Below are positions 12,144-24,100 of a DNA stretch of 32,342 bases, piece after piece (positions within the stretch are counted from its first letter, which is position 1; every line of letters begins with the position of its first letter). The notes beneath the pieces are model-generated. The model saw nothing but the letters and a program-made list of their open reading frames with translations, was not told the origin of the DNA and ran no database searches. Location: positions 56,831-89,172 of the forward strand of contig KN882667.1 of the NCBI GenBank assembly GCA_000934455.1. Reading direction: 5' to 3'. A program made the position numbers and the translations under genes. The stretch comes from Apostichopus parvimensis. Its lineage: Eukaryota; Echinodermata; Holothuroidea; Aspidochirotida; Stichopodidae.

Positions 12144-15100
12144 CTGAAGAAATCAAAACAACAATAGTTTATGTTTATGTTTGATGGAAGAAAAGAATTA
12201 ATCTGAATAGGATTGAAAAACAATGAAGGATATTTAAATTGAAGAACATCTCATCAAAGTTAAATGAGAAAGGTATGGCAATGAAACTGAATGAAACTTT
12301 GGATCCAAACAAAATTGAATTAAAATGAATTAAACTAAATATTAAACTAACTCACATGTCATTAGCAGTGAATCACATCTCATAACATCAATACAAAATA
12401 AATCACCTTTCATGCCTACCATTTACTGTCCTTATTACACATACCACTGACTTCATCACATGTGGATTCTGTCCAGTAAGTTTAAGAACTGTTTCAAACA
12501 ACCTCCCTGTTTTACTTCCTCTGATACGAGATATCTCCAATAATATGGAAACAAACACACCGCATCTACTGGCTCCATCCCTTGAAAAAAAAATATGTAC
12601 ATGTTTCATTTTTGCCATTCTGCATGACCTGTAAGAACAGTCCATGAAAAAAGTTCTAGTTTTGTGTGTGACTTCACAGCACCTATTAGCTTTCACGTAA
12701 TTAACATGTTATATTAAAACAAGGTTCATGGTCATTAGACAGCATGTTCCTTGTAACTCTGGTGCTGTAACATTTCAGCAAATTTCCTTCATAATACTTA
12801 CATGCAATGAACAACAATAGATTTCTCTTCCTCTGTTATTGGTTTGATCTTTCCAATCAGTTCAATAATCCCATCAGTCTGATTTAAACCCTGTGACCAT
12901 TCAATCAGCTGATAGTGATCCAATGTTACCACTCTCTGTGGAGATTAAAAAAGATTAAAAGGATTATCCCAAACATGGTTACATGGATTAGCTCCCATGG
13001 ACTCATACAGACAGACAGCTTCAGTGCTCATCCTTAAATGATGATGTCCAAGAGACGGATGTCATTTCCATTTAATGCCTTGTCTTCCTGCAAGAATACA
13101 CCTGTAACTCTCATCAATAACTGAGTTATAAAGGCAAAGGTCTGTAAATCCAAAGATTTGCATTGATATTCCCACTTTGTTTCATTTTAGAGAATGATGA
13201 GTCATGTTTCTGAGATCCTGTAGGTAAAAAGATTGTTTCTTCTCAAATCTTTCTGCAAAAAAATTAATTGAGAGGTTTTTGATTACTTGCATATCAGAAA
13301 AACAATGGTCAAATTTAGCAAAGATGATTTTCAAACAATTAAAACTTTACCTTAGTTTTCTTGGATTTAACAATCAGCCTACGTTGTGAGCAGTTTTTAT
13401 CTTTATCTCCCACATGAGTGCATTCAACTAACATGTTGCCATGTTGTATCTTCCCGCTGTCTGGCCAGTAGAGGCAAGTTGTCTGTAAAGGATGAAGATA
13501 TTAAAACAAATACAAATACGGAAATAGGAATGTTGTCAAGAGGTTAATATAGTTTGGTTTATTTGGTTTATCACTTCACGTATAAACACATAGATTTAAT
13601 ATAACAAAAAATTTAATTGCAGAAATTGTATATACATGAGGTAACAGGAAGTACACAGAAACCGCGCAGGGGCTTGGAGATGTGCAGTCCCGTAAACAAT
13701 ACACAATAAACATCAAGAAATGAACAACTACGAAGACTAGCAGGAAAGAGACAGCTAGGTTTAAACCACAAGTTAGAAAAATGTAAATCACCCCGACCTC
13801 CCATGAAACCCACTACCCTTTCGCACCCATCACAATATAACAGCAAGTTGATTTAAAGAGACATGTATAACATGTATTACAACTACATTCTACAAGATCA
13901 ATCCAAGTACAGCAATGTAAACAAGAATTAGGCTTGCACTTAGTAGCGGTCAACAGACTAACACAAGATGGTTCTTCTAAAAGACTGATTGCTTGGCTTC
14001 GCAGTAACAGTATAAAGAAGGGACTGATTGCACCATTTCAGAGAGTATTATATTGTGAAGAAGATTGGATGGTCCCTTGATGCAGGAATGTAGACTGTTG
14101 AATATTGAATATTGTTGAATATTGAGTTCCAATGTTGTGCAGGGATCAGTCAGTGAAGGTAGCATTACTGGCTCTGTAATGTTCGTAAGTTTCATTAGGT
14201 TCAGTGATTTGAATTAATGATTTGTGTGGTCACGTGGTTTGGAATTAATGATGCGTCTGATAGCACGCTTTTGTAGAACATGTAGCCTGTTCATTTGAGA
14301 ACGACTAGCACTAGACCAAAAAACCATACAGTAACTAAGGTGAATAGATTAAAGAAAGATATATTGTACGGAGAGCATTTCTAGAGAGCACATTCTTAAG
14401 CCTGCCTAGTAGACCAACGACTTTAGCAATCTGAGATGCAACATTACAAATATGATCCCTCCACGATAGCTTAGAATCAATATAGACGCCCAGGAATTAA
14501 ACATTATCAACATGTTGCAAAGATTTACCACCAATGGAACTATTAAACTAAAAACTACCCCTGCTGGTTATGTCAGTGAAGGTTATGTAACTCGTTTTTG
14601 CCACATTCAGTGAGAGTATATTTACAGAAAACCAATCAAAATATAGCTTAAGTTCTCTATACACTAGCTCCTTCTGGCGATGTGGCTTCGATTCACTGAA
14701 GAAGATATTTGTGTCGTCAGCAAAGAAGACAAGTGAAGCATTCTTAGATACATAACTTTAAGTCATTACTGTACATGATGAAGATAAGGCGTCCAAGAAT
14801 GGAACCTGAGTCACACCACATGTTTACCATACTTAGTTCAGAGTTAAAGGCCTGGGAAGAAGTGAATTGCTCTCTGTGTGATAAGTAGCTTCTAATACAG
14901 TTATGTGAGAACCCTCTGAAACCATATTACCATAATTTGCTAGTTTAATAAGGAGAATTTACCATACTTAGTCCAGAGTTAACGCCAGTAAAAAGAAGTG
15001 AATTGCTCTCTGTTAGATAAGTAGCTTCTAATACAGTTATGTGAGACCCCTCTGAAAACATATTACCATAATTTGCTAGTTTAATAAGGAGAATTGCACG

Positions 15101-18100
15101 ATCAATGGTGTCAAAGGCTTTTGACAGGTCGAGAAAAATCCCAATGGAAGTTTCATTTTTAACTGCAGCTTTGTTGAGTTTTTCTATGGTGTCTATAAGA
15201 GGAAGTTCTGTAGAGCGGCCGCAATGGAAGCCAGACTGACAACTTGATAGTATATTATGTTTTTGAAGGAACGAGTAAATTCTATTGTACATAAGTCTTT
15301 CTAAGATATTTCACACACAGGGTTGGACAGGAATAGGAATTACCCTAGCTACTCTCAATTTATCAGGAAAAATACCCGGAGAAAACAATATATTAAATGT
15401 AAAGGTAAGAGGCTCGGCTATTGCTGGGACGCGCCAGAGAGGGAAGGGGATGAGGTGGATAAGTCCGTCGGTAAAATTGGTGACGACAAATAAGGCGACA
15501 ATCAAGATTAGGGTTACCTTTCTTCGTTTTATTTAAAAAGGGAGGAAAAACAGCTTCAAGCCAAAGTAAAGTATCGGATCTAGAGTATTGGATAACAGCG
15601 GCCTATTATTCACGGTTCGAGTACACAGAACCAATCATCATGTCTTCCAAACACAGTACTTTATCTTCGACTTCTGTTCATGTCTCTCAGTTAAGTCGGA
15701 ACCCCACGCTCACGAGTAATGGGCTGTCATGCACCACGCTCGCGTGCCTTCCATACAACGCAGTGATACAATTCACATTACTACGTGAAACTAAAGACTT
15801 AAAATATTTAATATATATATACACTTACCATAATTACGTGTGTATATACCTAACGTAACTATTATAACATGAGCGGACATTGTATTAACCAGAAGAATAA
15901 GGAATCTCAGTAATTATTTACAATAACGTTACTACATTAACTTCGGTACAATATTATTATACAGAGTAAAGAGGGTGTCCAGCAATTGGTCAATAATGAC
16001 CCCCCCCCCCCCGAGGATTTAGAAGTAGTACCAAGTTCTGCATATTCAAATTTTAGCTCACCACACTATAAAGGAAGTACACGACGAACACTGGCTGGTC
16101 TAAAGCCATCATAACCAGCAGCTTTTCTAGAATTAGACACTCATATGCCACTTTTAAATACTCATTCACACTGACTTGAGAAAGGTAAGCGGAATCCACA
16201 TTTTGCTGATTTCTTTATAGTAGTAGCAGTACAATTTGGTATTTATTCTGCAGGTGAAGGCCCACGATTAACAACACAAGAATGCAAAAATGCATTGTGA
16301 TTTCAATGATGTAACATGAGCATTTTTCTAACTAAAAACTAAAAAATGTTCAAAGAATTATCAAATGTTGTCACCACGTAAATCAATGACAGAAGACAGA
16401 CATAAGTGTTGCTAGTTCCTTGGTATTTTACATTTATCTGAAGAACCTACAGCCTGTATTTATATTACCTCATCATGTTCATCCATTTGGTTCAAGCAGA
16501 CAATAGCAGCGCAATCATAATCATAGACCATCCTCCAGAAATCTTCAGCAGTGGTAGGAAGAGGTGACTGGGTCATAATAAAGGCATCTTTACTGTAGCA
16601 ACTCTGAGGAGTGGATGGAAGGAACCAACTAAACGGTCAGGAGTGGTTTCTCCATAGGTAGGACAGGATATGCAGTGTTCATGTTGAGAATTTCTCAACA
16701 TGCACACGGCATATCCGATTCTACCTATGGAGAAAGTAGCAGAATTTACCTTTTAAAGGAATGCTATTTCCTTCTGTGTGATGGTCAACAAAGCTCTTAT
16801 CTTCACCCACTACAACAGGATGAACAAAACAAACATGGTAAGCAACTGTAATGCTACTATATACATGACCACTTGTCAATGTTAACATGAAGTTCATGAT
16901 GTATATGATGAGTGGTAATGATCTTTGACAACACGTTACTATTGGAACAATAGATGTGAGTGTATCACTCACCCTATACAACAGGTCATTGAGCTATTAT
17001 CATATTCCTTGTACATTTCATAAGGGACACCTGCAGATGGGTAGCGGAGTACTATGCTAAAGTTCAACCTCTTCCAGCTCAAAAACATTTTGGATATGGT
17101 GGTCCAATTTGAATTATGCTATGATAGCCCAAGCCATCATCTATTATATGGTGGGTAGTTAATGTCAGTTCAAAACTTATATTTGTGCTAAATCAGCCTT
17201 GGAAAGTGACAAATTTAGTAAGTCAATTGAGCTATTAATTGTGATTATTCAACACATCAATTCATTTACTCTAAACAACATGTCATTGAGCTATTACTTA
17301 ACTTCCATGAGACACACTTCCCTTCTGCTTGGTAAGACAATTAATGAGTGGTACTTATTGCATCAAAACTTAATCGTGTCAGCATGATGACAGAGCTTTT
17401 ACTTATGCGGCTTGCCTTTTTCTTTTCTCTTGGATACATCTTTATTACACAAGTATGAAGTAGATGGAAAGCTTGTACATGGTAATAATGACATACATAT
17501 TGTCTTAGCCCCCCCCCCCCAAAAAAAAATGCTCTGTTTTGTGATGGAAGAACTATTTTAACTGTCAAATACTTAAGATTACATTAGTTGAACCATGCTG
17601 AATCTAGTCAATAGACCATAGTGCTTACACTTATCACACAGGCGTTGATGTAATCTGTGAAACCTTGAAAGGTTCCTGGTGTCTTGAGAATGGCTCTTGC
17701 AAAATCATCTGAAAAATGTTATAGGATGGTATGGTTTAAAAGTAGCACAATCAAATAAGGTAAATGAAGTCTGGTAGTTGGAGAATCTAATCAAGTGCAA
17801 GAGTATTATTTGTGTAATTCTCGCAAAAATAGTCTCCCCCTCCCCCCCCCCCCACACACACACTCTCCCCCAGAGGAAAAAATAAATTCAGGTATATAAA
17901 GCCATGTGTGCATGATAAATTCAACAGAAAAAAGGACTTGACTGGACTTGACTTGACCTGACAATTCTGAGAAGAACTCACAAGGTACAACTGTAGGACT
18001 TCGGTTCTTAGCAGCATTTTCCCTCTGATGACCTGCAATGGAACTGCGCCAAACAGAAAAGCCTCTACAATACTCTAACATCTGTGGAAAGTTGAGAACA

Positions 18101-21100
18101 AATTTGATTTTAATACAAAGAAAAGAATACAACTGTTTGGTTTCAAATTTGGTGATATCAACAGAATAACTATGGCAACCTGGAACCAGAAATGTCTTAT
18201 CCATCCTCATCAAATTGCTGATTTTTCGTACTCTTTTTCCATCATCTTCATATTAAATTCTGATTCTGGCCTCTTAGAAAGAACTCATAAACAGGGATTA
18301 ATAAGTGATTATTCTCTAAAGATCTACCTATCCTTCCTCACCTTAAATTCTTCAGTAATTTCATCTTTGCGTTTCTCTGGTTCTGCCTTATTTGGAGCCA
18401 GTAAATCTACTACTAGACACTCGTAGAGGAAGCAGTACTGCAGCTATACCAAGAAGTGTAACATGAAACAAATAAGATGTGAAATTCATTGTTCTTGATG
18501 ATCACTCCTGTCTGACATCGTCAAGCTCTTTTGCAAACAAAGAAAAACATAAAGGACTCATAAGTCTATAGTGGCTAAAGTTTGTCAGTCACAGTGTGTT
18601 GCTAATTTCTTCATCAAACTAAGATAGGAGACCAATATAATGTGAAATGACTATATTAGACATATTGACATATTAGATTTATCTATAGATATAAATACTA
18701 CATGAACACAAACTTTAGTAAGCTATCCAAATCATAAAACCATCTTAAGTTATAAAACATGATTGCCAGATGACTCACACAGTTTACTGGATTCCCACAT
18801 GCCATTGGACATGCATATTGATATTTATCTATGTAATTATTGCATACATTGCACATTGCACATGCATATGTATATACATACACTTGTCATGGATTCATAA
18901 ATTAGTATTACCTCATTTTCTACCATGTTCACTCTGTCTTTCCTCATTCTATTGACAAAAGAGGACACACTCAGACCTGTCTTCTTGCTGTCCTTCATGT
19001 CATCCATAAGACAATATAGAGCAATGAAGGTACCAGTAGCACCAACTCCATTACTGAAAGACAAACATATAACCTCAAGGACACATATGTAAACACAAAG
19101 TAAAACAAAACCAGACTGGTCTGTTTTTCATTCACATCATTCATAGACAATGTTAATTAATAAACATTTCAGGAATAACACTGCTAAAGTTATCAAATCA
19201 ATGAATGTACCTATAGCCCCAACTCCATTTCTGAAAACATATCAACTCTAGGACACATAACATATAACGACAAAATAAGACCCAACTCGACTGGTATTCT
19301 TGCTGTCCTTCAAGTCACCCATAAGACAATGTAGAGTATTAAACATCTCAACTCTAAAATGCTAAAGTTTCTTATCAAATCTTTGTACAAAGAATGCAGA
19401 CCCTTCCTTAGACTGGGCTGATAACTCTGTGTCACAGATACACATCAAGCAAAAAAGATTTATCTTTAAATTGCAAATGGCAGTTTTAATTCAAATAAGT
19501 TGCAAAAAGAATTTACTTGCAGTGTACAAGCAGTGGATGGGACCTGGTAGTCTTGAGATCCTTGACTTTCCTGATGAAGTTGATGAATGAAACCGACTGA
19601 GGGGGAATGCTCTCATCAGACCAGGAGAGAAAATGGCAGAGCTTAACTTCATGAAGCTTGNNNNNNNNNNNNNNNNNNNNNNNNNNNNNNNNNNNNNNNN
19701 NNNNNNNNNNNNNNNNNNNNNNNNNNNNNNNNNNNNNNNNNNNNNNNNNNNNNNNNNNNNNNNNNNNNNNNNNNNNNNNNNNNNNNNNNNNNNNNNNNNN
19801 NNNNNNNNNNNNNNNNNNNNNNNNNNNNNNNNNNNNNNNNNNNNNNNNNNNNNNNNNNNNNNNNNNNNNNNNNNNNNNNNNNNNNNNNNNNNNNNNNNNN
19901 NNNNNNNNNNNNNNNNNNNNNNNNNNNNNNNNNNNNNNNNNNNNNNNNNNNNNNNNNNNNNNNNNNNNNNNNNNNNNNNNNNNNNNNNNNNNNNNNNNNN
20001 NNNNNTAATTGATAGCTTCAGATCAGAATGTATCTCCATCATATTTATTAAGAGAGAATGTTTTAGTGAACAGGCTTTGGGTAGCATTTACAGATAAAAT
20101 CTTGACTCATTTTAGGGGGCAGGTTTTACATACATAGAATATACCTTGGCAATCTTTATTTCTCTAATTAATAAATCCACATCCTTCAGATAACTCTTGT
20201 ACCAGATCAGTGTGTAATCTCCATTTATCTTGATAGTGCCCTCTGAGACCGGCCAGTACTGGGAGGATGACATCTTGTTGAGTAGAGACAACAATTAAAA
20301 CAAAATGCATTATTACAGCTCACACTCCAGTTAAGACCTTAAAACAATGACTGTAGCCTGATTTTCAATTTTAACATAACAATAAATATACATATTAAGC
20401 GCGGCCCTTTTGATGACCTGTCTCTCCCGATTAATGTCAAACATGAAAGGCCATATTAAAATGCAAGATAAAAATCAGAACTAATTCTACTCAATAAATG
20501 TTTATATACATTTCGATTCCTACCTTCCGGGGTCCGGGGTTCGATTCCTACCTTCGCCTGATGAGTCCCAAAATGGACAAAACCAGTCGTGAAAGGAATT
20601 TCTCAGGTTTGTTGATCTATATTTATTTAACATATACCTGACGTAGCACTAGCTACGCATTCATTTCTATTTACGGCTTTGCTTGCCTACAAAAAGTGGT
20701 AATTATGTGTAAATTGTCAGATTCAAAGCACCAGGGGATGCACCATGTACAATCATAACACTTGGGTAATACGCCTTCATTGACAGTTATGCAAAGCCAG
20801 TTTATATGCATTCATTCACCAGTAGAATCACTGTGGTCGAGTGGTACGGACTTTGGTCTGTCACACAAGGTCTGGGTGTGATATTTCTATATATAATATA
20901 TATATGTATATGTGTGTCAAAAATATGTCAAGAATTTATCATCAAGAGAAAGCAAGGAGACTGGAGACTTCAGTATGGGTGAAGAATACAAATAAAACCA
21001 GGGTGCCAGGAAATAATCACAGAGCTCCAATCAAAACTGTCATCATCTATGTTCTTAGTTTTATTTGAGTTTTCTTTTTAAATAAGAGGGGAGATACTGT

Positions 21101-24100
21101 TAGCAAACTGCTTGTCTACTGCAAAAGCCTGTGTAGGTAAATATGTAAAAGTTAGACGGCCTGACGCTTCAATCCGAGCAGGATCTTCTTCAGAAGCTTA
21201 TTAAAAATACCAGCTCTTCATTATAGAATAAATTACCTTTGGCTGTGAGAGATTGATAATGATCTCCACTTTCTCTAACCAGACCATTTTCCAAAACAAC
21301 TCAGTTGTCCTCTCATTGGGATCTAAAAAAAACATTAACACATTGGCAAGAAGTTAGATCGAAATACTTTGTTAAATATTTATCAATGAATCAATGATGT
21401 AAACTAATATAGTTAAACCTTCAAATCTAGAAACATGCATTTATAGCGCTATAATGGACTAACACTACACAAGTGATTACGTTGAGTGAGTATGTGAAAC
21501 TAGCCAATGGTTCCACTCAGTGTTATTCCTTTAAATGAATTCCTTTAAAGATTGGTGAAGAACATTGGCCAAGAGTATCTTCAGTTTGTGCTTCTTTATG
21601 TGGAGAAAAATATGTTTTCCAAACAAATCTGAAATAACTTGCAAAGATTTACAACCATATTTGATGAAATTCAGTTAATCTTCTGTGAAATCTATTGTTT
21701 TAAGCTAGCAAGGGGATGTAGCAATGGGCCTACAAAAATATTGTAAAAGATTCAAAATGCAAACAGGTTGGATCAATTTTAGTTTCTAATTCTACTAAAC
21801 ACATACCTTGTGTTGCTATGAACAGCTGTGGGTGTTGCACCTAAATATGAATAAAAACAAAAGGTCAGAAAATATTAGTTGGATCTTATTGTAAATCTGG
21901 GTTTAATATAATAAAAATAATTATAGAATAATTCCTTGATAACTTTGATCTGCATTATTTTAACTCTTGAAATTAAGAGGGCTTTCATCCTGCAGGTGGC
22001 ACATGTTATGCACTGACGTATAAAATAAATGAAAATATGTCATTGTGGTAATGTGTGCAAAGAAGGGAAGAAAGACCCACCTCATCATATGTAATAGCAT
22101 CACCATGAATAAGAGCAAGAACTTGTATGAATTACTTATTATTACAACCACAGCCGCATGTATTTGAAATAGAGCGAGTAAAATTAAATAGCACAAATGA
22201 CAAACCAAAAAATGAAAACAAGATACTGTTGTTATGTAGCAATGTGTGAACAAGAATCAATCATAGGCCATCATTTCATTTACTTTCTGTTGTAACTTTT
22301 ACAATCTTTGCTAGTTTTGAGAGATAAATTATGTAGTTTAATATCATCTTTAACAATCGTAATTGATGACATCTAATATTTTCTCTTTGATCAAACTTCC
22401 TTTGTCTTCTTTTTCTTATTTGTCCACAATTGTATCGCTTAATTATTGATTGATCCATATCTATTGGTTGATTTGTCCATACTTGCACCATCTCATTATG
22501 GCATGACCCATATATATTGTTTGATTTGTCCACTCTAACACCACATAATTATAGATTGATCCATATCTATCGGTTGACTTATCCACACTTGATCGACTTC
22601 AATTATGTAATGAGCCATATATGTTAGTTGATTAGTCCATGCTTGCACCATCTCATTATGAAATGACGCAAATATAATGTTCGGTTTGTCCACACTAACA
22701 CTACTTAATTATGGCTTGGTCCATATCTATCAGTTTACTTTTCCACATTTGATCCATTTTTAATTATGTAATGAGCCATATCTATAAGTTGATTAGTCCA
22801 TGCTTGCAGCATCTCATTATGAAATTACCCAAATATAATGTTTGATTTGTCCACACTAACACCACTTAGTTATGGCTTGATCCATATCTATCAGTATACT
22901 TTTCCACACTTGATCCATTTTTAATGATGTGATGAGCCATATCTATAAGTTGATTAGTCCATGCTTGCAGCATCTTATTATAGAATGAGCCATCTTTATC
23001 CACTTAAGCTTTAAACCATAAGTTTCCAATAGTATCAACGCCTATATAAAGAATGTTAGTTTACCATAACTTTATGTGAGAACATGGGAAATGGGAAAAT
23101 ACTAGAATTAGAAGAAAAAAAAGGAAGTAGAAAGTCCTCTGAAAGAGCAAAAAGTTTCCAAACAAATATTATGCAAAGATTCTATCTATGATCATACCTT
23201 GCTTTGATTTCTTTTACCGCAATATAAACCACAAGCTGAATTAACATTCATCAGAGGAAAGAAGAAGCTTAGGGACTCTCCCAGATTATATATCTTACTT
23301 TGATGTAATTTGCATTTAAGTAACCTATGTCTGACCCACTAGAGTCCTTGTGCAGTTTAACCCGTGAATGATCATCTATAGGGAGATAAAAGATGTCAAC
23401 AGATAAATAATTATTTTTTAAATATCATTCTCTCTCTTTGAGTATATTCATTTTTGTAAAACAATTAGGCTGTAACATTTGAAATAAATAATACATATGT
23501 TTGTCATAAGTTGCTAAAGCTGCTTGCAAAAAGGATATTTTCAATGCCTTGATCTGGAAAAAAACGAGCAATAATATGAAACTATTATTCAAAATGGGGA
23601 ACATTGAACAAAAATATTGGAGTTATATCAACTGAATTGTGCTTCAAGTTTCCATGTTTAGGGAACAACATATCAAAACTTGAAAAAAAAACTTTGGTTC
23701 ACTGCCTGAGAATGACATTATGGCCTTTCCTGTTCCAGAAGTGTGTATTCCTGCAACATCATTTGGACACACTAGACCTGCCAATCAAATGCATTACATT
23801 GAATGCTTAGTACTTGCTTACTCACAAGGTAATATTCCACTGTTTGGGTTATCATCCTTCAGAATCCCAACAGTCCATGGATGCTGCTGGCCACATGGTA
23901 GTTTCTATGAAATGTTGAGACAATTGTTTTATTTAATTACATTCTATTCATTTTCTCAATCAGGTAGTTTTAATAAATGTTTTACTGAGCTATATATTCA
24001 ATATATTAACATGTAATTAACATTAACACAATTAACATGTACAGTCACATATAAAGAATTACCAGTCATTATTACTAATATTAACTTGGTCTCCTTGTCA

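Noticed and set aside
19491..20097. Reading frames running through the N gap
   Set aside because: They consist mainly of unknown bases; only the visible part of RPTP exon 13 on the minus strand is real.
20831..20895. Functional tRNA gene
   Set aside because: The A box is good but the B box and acceptor-stem pairing are decayed; a SINE fragment explains it better.
23720..24016. Plus-strand frame of 98 codons
   Set aside because: It is the shadow of RPTP exon 8 and its introns on the opposite strand.
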